Positions 10,933 through 23,400 of a DNA stretch of 64,000 nt are shown here, one piece after another. Both the position numbers and the translations under genes were made by a program. Every line of letters begins with the position of its first letter. The first letter of the stretch is position 1. The DNA is taken from assembly GCA_000231825.2 (NCBI GenBank), contig JH720305.1, positions 1,191,557-1,255,556 of the forward strand. The letters are read 5' to 3'. This DNA comes from Tetrahymena elliotti 4EA. Lineage: Eukaryota > Ciliophora > Oligohymenophorea > Hymenostomatida > Tetrahymenidae. A model generated the notes under the pieces. The model saw only the letters and a list, made by a program, of their open reading frames with translations. It was not told the origin of the DNA and did not search any database.

Positions 10933-12715
10933 ATGAGTTCTGCTGTTGAAAAGAAAGATCTCCCTGCTGACTATGGCAAAATGCCTGCTGGATACAATTT
11001 CCTCACTAGAGGTAAAATAAATTTAGTCAATCTCGATAAATAGATTAGAAAAATCTCATCCTCCTCTATTCTTATTGCTTTTTAGCAGTGATTTGAATCC
11101 TAAAATTTAGTGAAAATTAGAAGGAAGCTAGTTATCATTTTTTATAGCTGAAATTTAGAAATTAAAATAAGCCAATATGAAAGAAATATAAAAAATTAGG
11201 AAGCAAATATGGAATTAAACCTAATTTCTAGTTGAATAAATGAATTAATTAGATAGAGGAGGAAGGCTTCCCATTGATATCGTTTAAAATAATTTTAATA
11301 AATCTAGGTAAGGACTGGAGAGAATATGACAAAGATTTCATCTTAAGAACTGATGCAGTTTGGGAAAAGTCTTAATTAGAACACTTCTTCAGAAACTATA
11401 TGAAGGCAAGCAATTTTATTATAGAATTATTATGATATGGACAAGTGTCCTAATAAATTAATAAAGTTAGAAGGTTTATTGAAATTGTTTTGTTTAAAAA
11501 ATAGTGCTTCTTCTTTGACCATGGTCTTAAAAAGTATTAAATGTTTGAACCTGAAGATATGTACACTGTTGTCTTTGAAGGATGTAATTATGCAAATTAA
11601 AAATATTAGATTAAAACATTAAACTGATCTTTCGTATTTTAACTATAATAGGGGCTTTGGATGATTTGATTACTTTCCCTGGTTTTACTCCTACTGGCAG
11701 AACCAACTGCTATCAAATTGGTCTCTCTCCTAGATAAAGAACTGTTGTCCCCACTTAAACTTTCTATCAAATGCAAGTAAAGATTTTTTTGTAATTTTAA
11801 AAGCAAGAGTAAAATAGAGTCCAAAAAGTAGTTTCAAAAGTTAATTTCATCATTTTGCATAGATAATAAGGCCCATAACTTTAGTATATGAATAGTATTT
11901 AGCAAGAAGAGTGTAATAACCATTAAAATATGTATCTTTTAGTGAAGGAATTCAAACATATTTTTCAAAAATAAGTGAAAAGATACTGTATTTGGGCTTA
12001 AATAAGATATTGTTAATAAAAAAATAAATATCTAAAAAATAAATAATAATTAGGAAATTAGCTGTCAGCAGAGTTAAAAATTATAAATGAAATATTATCA
12101 AAAAAAAGCTTTAACCATTTTATGAACAAAAATTGAATTTCAAATTTTTCAATTAAATAACTCAGAAATAACCTCAAAACCAAATATTCAATAAATTAAT
12201 TTATCTACTAACATATTCAATCATTCAGTCTCCTCCTTCAATAATAAACATTTAGTTAGTTAGCTTGTTAATTATGTATGAATTCTCATAAGCAAATGGT
12301 GAAAGATAAATTTTAAAATAACGATTTTGGATCTATAATTAATTAATTTATTTGTTTGTTTGTTTACTGATTTATTGGTTAAATAAACTATTTTATTTCA
12401 TAGGATTACTACATGTTGTGCGGTTTGAGATTTGAAAGATGGTTCAGATGTGATTTAGTTTATCATGACCAAAGACATACCAAGTTCGATCACGTTAAAA
12501 ACCAAAAGAACTACAAAACTTATCCTTGCTATAGAGAATATTATGAAGCTCAATATGCTTGCTAAGATGATATGTTTGATTTCTTGATGGAATTGGCCTA
12601 TGCTAGAAGAGCTGCCGATAACTTCGAATCCGATTTTGCTAGTCACGAACTCACCACTTTACCTACTTTCTACGATACCCCTAAGGCTGCCGAAAGAAAA
12701 AATTACACTTACTGA
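10933..12715 (+). CDS. Unidentified conserved-looking 230-aa protein, codon use of a highly expressed gene
   Basis: Five exons: 10933-11011, 11308-11405, 11505-11583, 11652-11776 and 12404-12715, all phases consistent. The protein starts MSSAVEKKDLPADYGKMPAG and contains the Trp/Tyr-rich text DWREYDKDFILRTDAVWEKS, a Gly/Thr turn FPGFTPTGRTNCYQIGLSPR, and a cysteine-bearing C-terminal half (LCGLRFERWFRCDLVYHDQ, then PCYREYYEAQYACQDDMF) with four Cys that could pair. There is no clear membrane helix. Pro, Ala and Leu codons are CCT, GCT and CTC/TTG, richer in C than neighbouring genes, as in abundant housekeeping proteins. I suspect a mitochondrial respiratory-complex accessory subunit, but I do not recognise the family. 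Intron 2 needs a GC donor (aag|gcaagc at 11406). Intron 4 is long, 627 nt. Confidence 0.72.
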
Positions 12716-13696
12716 GTTAATTAACTTATTTTAATAGTTATTGTTATTCACCTTTCGTTGGTCATTTAGTTGTTTAGTTTTGGTTTGTGAAAGATATTTT
12801 TATATTGACAACCCAAATGTAAATATTTACTTACTACAGCTTGCAAAGGTGTTAATAACAAACAAAAAATCAAACAAATAAAAAATAAATAAATAAAATT
12901 ATTCATACTTTTAATAGGAAAAATTATCATCTATTGTGCTTTCTTATTTTAGTATAGGGTATTTGTTTGCCATAAAATTCAATAATAATTTAGTATATAA
13001 AGTTATCTTACTCCTTTCTTTTTACTTTTTTTATATATAAATAAATATTATACAAATGCTTTAAAATCCATTAAAAATTAACAAGATATAAATATCAGTG
13101 TTAAATATTCTTAGATAGATTCTAGAATAACAAAAAATCAACCTTTTCAATAATTTTAAAATCAATTTCAAGAATCTAAATAAATTTTTACATTGATATA
13201 ATATTTTGGAAATAATATTTTAGAATATGCAAGATTCTTTAGAATAGCAAGTATTTAAACATAAATTTTAATTTATTTTAATTTTATGATCGAATTAATT
13301 TAATTAATTAATGAGTAATAAATGAATGAATGATGTTTTGTATTTTTAGAATAAATATTTTATTCTTTCATTTTAAGAATAAAAAGTATTATCAAAAATT
13401 TTTGGATGTAAAATCAAAATGCAATAGGAAGAATTTTAGGTTTATTTTAAAGTCATTCTTAAAATTTTTAATTTTTTCTTTCTAATCAGTAATTAATTAG
13501 ATGATCTAATCAATGATCATTTTAGTGAATTAAGAGAAATAAAAAATATAAAGATTTTAGCTAGAATTTTATAATACAATTTGTTTGCTTTATAGTTATT
13601 TGGAATTATTCAATAATTATAAAATAAATTCTGAAAGATATTTTTAGTAGAAAAATTTTAACTAGTTTTATAGAAAATACTGACTAAGCGACTAAG
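12716..13696. other. Intergenic, AT-rich
   Basis: Spacer between two co-oriented genes: 3' UTR of the 10.9-kb gene and promoter of the USP gene. No motif seen. Confidence 0.55.
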
Positions 13697-16600
13697 ATGA
13701 GCTCAAATTTAAAATAGTAAATATAAAATGCATAGGAAATGGGTTTTGATAGTGAAATAATTGAAGGAGCTCAAAAGATATTTTAGAAAGGAGATAATTT
13801 AATAGATTTATGTTTAGAAATTTAGTAATCTAATCTAATTATTTTTAAAAAGTTATGGTGGCTATATTATATTCTTTTAAATTAGGTCAAGCTAGAATTA
13901 AAAAATAAATCAAATGTAAAATATGGGACCAGCACCCTCTCTTATGAATAGAAGAACAGTAAATATAAAAAATAATTCTGAATTTTTAGTTGATTTTCAT
14001 TTTTTGGATAGGAATCTTATTTAGATCACATTGATTATGATCAAGATTTTAATCTTGCAGATAGAATTAGGAAAAAAAATCATCCAGTTGGCCTTATGAA
14101 TGTAGGAAATAGTAAAAATTGATCTAAATATTTCAATAAATTAAGATTTAAATAGTTGATTAACACTTCAAGCTTGGAAAAATGATTATTTTTATTTAAT
14201 AAAAGCCTGCTATTTTAATTCTCTAATCTAATCTTACTTTAACAACTCTGAATTTTGCAAATACATACTGAAGTATCGTTACCCATCAAGACTCGATTTT
14301 AACAAATTAACCAAGTATTTGGGAGAGTAGAAGTCTAAAAGAATTACTGCTTCTATTAATTTAGTGGTTCATTTACAGAGACTTTTTTCTTTTATGATCT
14401 TATCAGATAAGAAATTTTTCAACCCAACAAACTTACTCAAGAATATTGTTAATGACTATGGTATAATATTGTATTTATTAAGGCATTAGATATAATGTTT
14501 TTATGTAATAAAGGTGAAAGATTAAAGATAGGTGATTAATAAGATATAGGAGAATTCAATTTAACTTTTTTGAGTAGAATTGAAGAAGGTTTAATCTACT
14601 CTGAAAATAATGTAACAAAACTTGAAGACAAATGGTTAGCCGATTCAACTTAATAAAATTCGCAGTCTACAAATTTAGAAACTTAAACTAACTCAGAAGA
14701 ATTAGATGAAGATAAAAAAATTTAGAGCTTATTTTTTGGTAAACGTACTCAAGTAAGCATATTCTTTTAAGAAGATTAGCAAGTTTAGCATTAGGAATCG
14801 TAGCAATTTTCTTCAATCTATCTGTAAACAGAATGCAAAGATTTGATTTCTGCTTGGGAAGAACAAAGAACTTATACAGTTGACGACTTTAAAAACGATA
14901 AAAATGAAGAGGTTGTAGCAACTATGCAATTTTGGATTTCTAAAATCCCAGAAGTCCTTCTTTTCTAAATTTAAAGGATGTAATATGATTAAAAAACACA
15001 AGAAGTAGTAAAAATTCACTCAGAGTTCAACTTCGACAAAGAAATTTATGTAGATCGTTTCTTAGAACCCAACAAAGAAATGTACTTCCAAATATAAAAT
15101 AAGCAATAGTCATTGAAAAAATAAGTAAAAAATTTTTGATTAAAAAGAAATCTCAAAGATAATTAAATTTTTTAATATAGAAAGAAGATTTAAAATAGTA
15201 ACTTGAGTACCTCTAAAATTACAGTTAGAGCTAGCTAAGTATTTTACAAATATTTGAACTCACACAAAAATTTTATGATGATCCAATTTAGAAAGATTTG
15301 TAAATTCCATCTGATTCTAAAGAGAAAGTAACATAAATCTTAGAGCAAACCAAAGCAAAATGCAAAGAAAAAATATAATCTCTAGAATCATAGCTGAAGA
15401 AGATTTAGGTGAAATTATTAAATAATATTTAAGACTTATTTTAATAAATTAATTAATTAATAAATAACATTATAGGATGAAGAAGATCTTCTATTTCAAT
15501 CGATGAAAAATTAAAAGTATATTTTACATTCTATTCTAATTCATAAGGGTACTTCAGCAGGTATTTTTTTGTTTAATAAATTTTTTCTATTACAATAAAA
15601 AAAACTCTAACAAAATTTTAATTAAATTAGAATTTGGGCATTACTTCAGCTATATTTTTGATCTCAATCAATAAAAATGGTTTAAATACGATGACATTAA
15701 CTGCACAGAAGTAGAAGAGATGGAAGTTTTGAGAAATGCTAAAGGCTTTGGAGATTAAAGTGCTTATGGTTTAATTTACATTAATGAAGATTTAGCTAAA
15801 AAAAATAAAGAGACTGTTTATAAATAAGATTCAACTAACTTAGTATAATATCTACCTTAAAATCTAAAAGAGGAATTAATCAAAGAAAATAAACAATTCT
15901 AAGCTGATTTAGATGAATATCATCTTGCTTAATAAGCTAGCTTAATTGTAAGAGAATATGATAAGAGATTCACATTCATTGAGTAATACATGAGAAAACT
16001 TTATAAACTGCCTATTGATAAAAGATTCCCTTGCCTTATTAACTTTGGAGGGTTTATCTATTATTAAAATTTTTTAAGTTATTTCTAACTACATTTATTG
16101 GATACAAGCTTAAAGGCTTAAATATCTCCATCTTATGGACTTTATGATCTTTTAAATGACTAAAAGCTCTTATCAAAGTTAAAAGATCAAATGAGAAATT
16201 TATATCAAGTAAAATTTATTTTGTCTAAATAAAATCAATATTTAATTTTTTCAAGCTCCTCCCTTTAAATTTTCCTCAAAATTGAATTTTTTGATTTTTT
16301 CAAAGCGACAGCACAGCGGGCAGCACTAATTAATTGATTTTTATAAATTGGTATCATAAATGTAAAAAAAAATTTTTTTTTATTTAATAGAACAGAGGGT
16401 TTATTTTGAACTACTCTAAGAAAGAAGTGCAGCTCATTGAAATGAAATTTGCCGAGTATATTTAGAACATAAAATGCTCATAAATCTGTTGCATTATTTT
16501 AGAAAACGCATTGAACTAAGATTGGGAAAATAGCTTAGTGGCAATCTACAAGCTGATAAAACTAGTAAAAATCGATTTTTATTTTAAAAAATGAATTAAA

Positions 16601-18549
16601 GTGTAAAATTTTTTTAATGAAATAGAATAATAATCCAGAGCAAGCATACTTTAGATTTTTTGGTGACTAAATATTGAGTTTGATTCTTTTAAAGCTAAGT
16701 TGTTTAATATTTGATTTTTGCGGTTAAGACACACCATAAAATGTAAAAAATTGTATTTAAAAGAAATAGATATTTATTAAAATTGTTGGATAAAGATATT
16801 TAAAATAGTAACATTGATTGTTGGATTCAGCAAACTCCTTCCCAAATCTAGTGAGTTACTTTTAAAGTAAATAAAGTAAATTTTGATTGATTTTACGAAG
16901 AATGCCGAACTGATATTTGATAAGAATGTACTAAAACAATTCAATGATTATGTAAAGGCAATAACTGACTAAAATAAAAATGAACAGTTTGCTGCAATAG
17001 TATAAAAGCCACATGAAGTAATTAATTTCATTAAATTAATTCAAAATTTAATTTTTTTATTTTCAAAAGTTAATAGAGAGAAGAATAGAAGAAATTCAGA
17101 AAAATTTGGATTGTGAATATAGTTGGATTGTCGGGCTATGTGAAGATAGACACCTTAACAGACTTGTAGATTTGCAGAAATAATTTGACTCAAGTGTTAA
17201 AGTAAATAAATTTTTAATTAAAAAAATGATTTTGTTAACTAGAATTTTTTTATTTAAAGAAAATCTATAATTTATATTTATAAATTTTCCTAAAACAAAC
17301 AATCTTTGGGCTAAAAGAAAGAGTCACAGCAACTCTTCATTCAGATCTCATTAAAAAATGATGACAAATTAATAAATTAATCCGGAACAGCTTTTAAACA
17401 AATTTACAAATTATCAATTAATTTTTTTATTTTGTTTGATTGTTTTTGAGTTAATTATTATTCTTTATATCACAACCTTACAAATAATAACAAGGTCTGC
17501 AATTATCAAATTCGTATTACTTACTTCTTTTTATTTATTATTTATATTAAGAAATGCTTTTACAACTTTCTTTTCATGTTTTCCGATAAAGTATTTTAAA
17601 TTTACATCTCTCAATGCCTTTGTTAGGATCACCTAAATATTTGGCTGCCCTTTTCTTTTTAATTTATAAAAATACCTTATTTTATAAAGAAATTCTTTAT
17701 GTTTAATGTCTATAACACACATTCAAACAAGTTTACTTTAATAGAAAATTTACTTTTTTGTCAAAGAAATTTTCCAGACTTTTTATGATTAAAATCTTTT
17801 GTAAGGAGAATAATTTATTCCATCAAGCTTCTGCAAAGAACTAGGTTACTTTATTGTACTTGAATATGGATATAAGCGCTAAGTAAATTTAAATCTACAT
17901 GAAGAATGATAGACATTAAGTAATTCAGTAAATTAGTAAACTGGTAAATTTTATAAGATCATCAATAAAAAATCTGTAAATGAGATAGATATAATTTAAG
18001 CAGTGTACTCAACCAAAGCAAAAATTTTAATTAACTTTTTTATTAAATTATTATTATCATTATTATTATCAATTAAAGTGTATTTTGTTTGTCTTTGCAT
18101 AGGATTTAATTAAAAACGCTGTTCGGCTTACTAAAAAAAAGATATAGATTGATTGAGTTTCCAGAGAAAGTTTTAATTTTGACAGTAACTTGATCCTCGT
18201 TTTAGCATATCTACACAATATGTATATGGCTGTGCTTATGCAATTAAAATAATTAAAGGATAGAAATGGCGTCATTGTGGTAATTAAATGTGTACGGATA
18301 TTAATAAACAGAAAGATTTGTGAATGGATGTATCATCCCCAAATAAATATGATTTGAATAGAAAAGTCTAAGATTTATTATCTTTATGGTGTAATTGAAA
18401 GAAGTAAAAGGTTGATTGATTAGGAAAATATGATAAAATCTAATAATAAATAATATTATGAAAGTGAAGCTAATCAAGGATAGGAGAGTAATTATAACAT
18501 ATAAACACTTGCAAAAGAAAATTATTAACAATAAATGATATATGAATGA
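13697..18549 (+). CDS. Ubiquitin-specific protease, USP25/USP28-like; 3' end contains in-frame TGAs
   Basis: Cysteine protease that removes ubiquitin. Exons with consistent phases: 13697-13824, 13886-13958, 14012-14111, 14206-14460, 14514-15124, 15181-15408, 15476-15560, 15631-16208, 16391-16564, 16626-16722, 16770-17017, 17070-17882, then 17937 onward. The N-terminus is UBA-like (NAQEMGFDSEIIEGAQKIF). The Cys box is PVGLMNVGNTCYFNSLIQSY, split by an intron inside the Thr codon; QQDIGEF follows as in QQDVSEF of USPs; the His box is SAEFGHYFSYIFD then WFKYDD, ending SAYGLIYINEDL. A coiled linker (15181-15408) before the His box is the USP25/28 arrangement. The long C-terminal region is poorly conserved and partly hydrophobic (about 17410-17640). 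Beyond 18103 the frame holds TGA at 18154-18156 and 18355-18357 before a final TGA at 18547-18549. The second can be spliced out; the first cannot easily. If 18154 is the true stop the gene ends at 18156. Confidence 0.85.
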
Positions 18550-18788
18550 AGTTAAATTTAATCCAATCCTCCCTTACTTGCTTTCCTTTGGTCGTCCTGA
18601 TCCAAATATTTCTTTGTTTCTTTTGAATTTATAATAATGTTAGAGTTGAAATTAAGATGTAGTAACTAGCTCGATTAAAGAGCTGCAAAAAATATATGTT
18701 ATTTTTTTAGAAATTATTAATTGAAATTAATTAAATAAAAGAAAACAGTATTAATAAATCGGAAAAAAACCTACACTGAATTAAAGAA

Positions 18789-20496
18789 ATGTCAAAAAAT
18801 TTTGAAGAACCAAGTGAAGTCTATGAAAAGGGTAAAGTCTATCCTCGTCACCCTGCTGCTCACGCTAAAGGTAATCATAGAATTTATCATTTATTTTTCG
18901 CTTAATGATTATCATTATGCATGCAGAGTATAGCAGTAACCTAAGCTGTTTTTTTATCTAAACAATTTAGGTGGTTTCCATATGAGCTATGTTAATGATA
19001 CTAAGACAAACGAAGTAGTAAAAAGTGTTTTAAAGCAACTAGGAACAAAGATCGTTAAGGGTGAAATTCAAAACATTATGACTATTAGCAAGCCTGCTGC
19101 CCTTTGCAAAGATCTCACTTATTTAGAAATTATTGCAACGTAAACTATTCAAAAATTTTATTTAAAGTCTTTGAGAAGAAATTTAAGTTCTTAGATGTTT
19201 TATTTTTTACTTACCATTTATTTAAAAGATTATATTCATACTTATTTTTATATAAATACAGAGATCTCCAAAACATAGATATCTTAAAGTTAGCAGCCTA
19301 GAAGCCATACGACCCAGTATTTTAAATGAAATGCGTTATCACCCACGCAGTAATAAAAATTATTAAGTCTTTTATTATTAATAAATAATATTTAATTTTA
19401 TATAGATCTCAACTCTTTACTTAAGTCCTGAAGTACTCTACACCAAGGCTCCCATTGATAACCTCTTGGGAGAAACTTGTCAAGTAAATTAAATAAATAG
19501 CAAAACATGCAGTAAAATATGTAAAATTATTTAAACAGATGAAGAAAGAAGACGGTACTGAATATTATGGAGAATGTATTGGTATTAATCCTCCTTGTGT
19601 CAGATACCAACTCTATTCACCTAAATTCAAAATTTATGGCTCCCACAAAGTAGGAGCAAGCGTTACCCCCTCTTTGAATGCCTTAAACGGTATTGCTTAT
19701 GGAACAAAGTACGTTGATTTTGGTGATGGAAATAAGTTTGAAATCGAATACTCACAAATGTAAAAAATACATTTTTAATAATATTAAATTTGAAAAAATA
19801 GAAAATAGTAATTTAATTAATTAGATTTTTTTTTTTTTGATATAGATAAATAGTTGGTATCATCATTGGTGATAGAATTATGCATTAATAGAAGACTTTT
19901 AAGATCAAAAACAAAAAAACAAGTTTAGAAGCTGAAATCAAGTTTTACTATGATGTAAATAAATTATTCTTTATTGCTTGAATCATAATAATAAAAAAAC
20001 ATAATTATTAAAAAAGAGTTCCAGTTAAGTATCTAAAGTTGCTAGTACTATTGGTAGTTTCTTCGGTGTTGGTAAAAAATAAGCACCCGCTGAAAAGAGA
20101 AAGCAAGACGATTTCGATGTTACTATTGAAAAAGTGTAAGAAATTGATGGAGATGTCATGAGAGCTATTGTTTCAAAGGGATTCGGTAACTGGCTAGAAT
20201 TCATCCAATTTGATGGAATCGTTTTCTGGAAGGTTAACCAAAAAGAATAGCCCTATAGCCACTGCGATAAAGTTATAGAATCTGATTGTACTTTCAGAAT
20301 AGACAGGCAATTAATTTTAAAAGGAATGACCGACAGAGCTGAACAGTAAATTTGATAATTTAAACAAAAATTAATTTATTAAATGAAAATTTATTAATAT
20401 AGATAAAAATAAATGTATGAAGATAGAGACAAAAAGGATTAAGAACTTAGAAAAAAATATAAAAAATCCCATGTTTTAACCACTAAGAGTCATTGA
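18789..20496 (+). CDS. Oxysterol-binding-protein-related lipid transfer protein (ORP), short type
   Basis: 389 aa, eight exons (18789-18870, 18971-19139, 19262-19349, 19406-19483, 19539-19759, 19846-19954, 20017-20345, 20403-20496), phases all consistent. It consists of an ORD lipid-binding barrel with no PH domain or FFAT motif visible, so it probably exchanges sterol or phospholipid between membranes without stable anchoring. Family landmarks: the lid/first helix before GEIQNIMTISKPA, then LTYLEIIA, KPYDPVFQMKCVITHA, the fingerprint APIDNLLGETCQ, and a closing EQQKQMYEDRDKKDQEL helix. The signature normally read as E-Q-V-S-H-H-P-P is ECIGINPP here, so both His that contact the PI4P headgroup in yeast Osh proteins are absent. 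Codon use suggests good expression. The assignment to the family is firm; the ligand is unknown. Confidence 0.9.
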
Positions 20497-23400
20497 ATAC
20501 ACACACGCGCTGATTCAGTGATGAATAAATTTTCAAAAAAACATAAATAAATCTTTATTTGTTATTGACAATCACTCTAATAAGAATAAATTACACTAAT
20601 TAATAGTTACGATCCCTCTTATACTAAATTTAAAAACTATTTCTTTTGTAAATAAAGCAAAGTTTATTATTTGAAAAGAAATTTATTATTATTATTATTA
20701 TATTAACTATATTTAAAAACCATTCTCTCGTATTATTTATATATAAACGATTGCATTTTTGTATCAAAATCTTTAGTTTTTAGTTCATTTCTCACTCAAA
20801 TTCTCTTAGTACTGATTCCTTTTATGTTTAAATAATATTCTTTTATTTAAAAAAACTGAAAATTTCAATCAATTCGTGCTAATTATCCACTGAATCAATT
20901 CTTGATAAAGTTTTACTAATTTATCTAAATGAAATCTTTTACTCTCAAATTTTTAATAAAAATTTTTAAATTTGAACGCTTTTTTCAAATTTTTATCCTT
21001 TCTTCAAACTAGATTCAATAAAATTTTTTTTAGTAAAAAAGAATTTTCTCAGACAAATTTTTTATAATCAATCTATTTTTCTTTATTCTTTTTCAGACAG
21101 AAGAGCTTCTTCTTTTTTTCTCATTTATTTAACTAGATTTTTATTTGAAAATTATAAATTTAAAATTTGAGTATTTATTAATTTAAAAGTTTTAAGTATG
21201 TAGCTATGGATAATGTTTAGTCAGTTAACAAAATATTAAATGTTTCTTTTTAATATAAATAATTATTTATTTAGTTTACATCTAAATGTGTAAAAATCTT
21301 TCTAGTACAAATAATTCAAGCTGATATCAAAATAATATCTTACCTTAAGTAACTAAAGTAAGGACAGAATTATTTCTAATAATATTGAAACAATATCTAT
21401 ATATTAAGAAAAATTTATAAAAAAAGTTACAGGAATATAATGTTTGATTCTTATTTAATTTCAATAAAAAAATTTAAATTTCAAATTAGATTTTTAAATA
21501 TTTTTTTTATTTGATGGATTGTAAGTAATTTATTTAGATAGAAAATTTATAAAAAATAAATATCTTTAAAATTCTTTTGGCTCAATTAAAACTTCAATTT
21601 AGTATTTTAAATAAAACACAACATTTTAATACTAAAAGAAATCACCTTAAGAAAATAGAAGTATTTAGTTATTTTAATTATTTGAAAATAAAATCAATAA
21701 CAGGTTATTAAGATTGTAAAAATAAACAAATAAATTTTCATGTTTGCAATTATTTGGGAAAAATAAAATATTGAATTAAGTTTATTTTTAAGTTTTATTT
21801 TCATCATAAATTAGTATTATCAAGAATTGAAATTTTTTATCTCATTATCTTAAATATTAAACATTAAGATCTAATTAATTTTTTATATTATTAAATACCA
21901 AATATCTAAATTATTTTAAATATTATATGTAAAAATATTCAATAAAACAATTTTAAATAATTCAAAGAACTAATTTAATTTTTATCTTAACATAGTCAAA
22001 TAATAAATAATATTTGCAAGTCATATTTTTTACTTATCACTTTGTATTATGTAGAATCTAATAAAAATTTAATAAATGAAAACTAAAATTTGATGAGTTA
22101 ATGCTCAAAAAAATTAAATATTAAATCAATTTATTCAATAAAGTATTTAGTTTAAATTAATATATTAAAAATATTAATTTTCTTGAAATAAATTTTTGAA
22201 AAATTTAACTTTTATTGCATGAAGTATCTATTAAGATCATTCAATAATATTTTCTAAATTAAAAAATGGCAATCTACAATCTTTTTTGCATTTAATCTAG
22301 TTAAATGGATTCTTTTAATCTACAGATGTTTTTTTGAGACAAGAGTTTAAGAAATTAATTTAAAATTATATTAAAAAAATGAAATCAAATGTTAGACTTT
22401 AAAATTAATGTTAAAAATAAAAAATTTTCTTACTTTAATTGCTTATATATCACCAAAATATAAGAAAATTTCTTAATTAAAATATTTTTAGAAGGATGTA
22501 TTGAGAACTAAACTTGTGATATTATTTGGATTTGACATTTTAATTTGCTTCTTTTTGTGAAGCTAGTTTTTCTAAAAAAATTTTAAATAAAAAATTAAAT
22601 TTATTAAATTAATGTAGGTTGATTTATAAAATCTAGGTATGAATAAAAATCTAGTAATTTGAGAAAATAATAAAAAACATATGATTTTATTGATCTTAAA
22701 TGTAAATATATTTTTAATAGATTTAAAAAAATACTAATTAAATATAAATGTTTCAAAATAAATTAGTTATTAAAAATGAAATAATTATGTTAAATTCTTG
22801 TAATTGATTAGAATTTATTTAACTTGATTAGGTAAAATAGAAATTTAATTATTACTCTAAAAATATATTTTATAAACATTTTAAACTGTTAAATTAATCT
22901 TTTATAATAATAATTGACTTTAAATCAGGAAAAAACCTAATAAAATATTAAATATTTGATTTTAGCAATAAGTATTTTTAGCTTCATTTTTAGTAATGAA
23001 AAGAAATTAATAAAAAAAATGTAGATTTAGTTTCTATCTCAAGATTTTTCTTAAAAAAGAATTAAAAATCATGATTAAAAACTAAATTTACTCAAGAAAG
23101 GAACTAACTAAAAATAAAATAAACTTATTTAAAAAAGTATTTTAATTTTTAAAAGTGTTGAATTCATTTTTACAGGTCAACTAAAAACAGCCATTTTTAA
23201 ATAACTAATTGATCCTTTTTTTGATAATTATATCAAAATGTTTCATGAAATCAATAAATAAGATTAGCTTTTAGTTTTTTTATTTTGGAGTGAAGAATGT
23301 TCTCTCTCCTTTGAAAGTTATTGTAAGGTAAAAGTTTAAAAACTACAAAAAAATTTGATAACCAAAAATATGTATTAACTTTATCAAACTACAGATAAAT

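Noticed and set aside
11437..11622. Plus-strand frame across intron 2 and exon 3 of the 10.9-kb gene
   Set aside because: It uses a different frame from the exon chain and yields a Lys/Leu-biased product; the phase-consistent chain explains the region better.
17414..17900. A possible minus-strand gene converging on the USP gene
   Set aside because: A readable text exists but needs a 27-nt intron, and the plus-strand exon stays open for 813 nt with valid splice sites on both sides.
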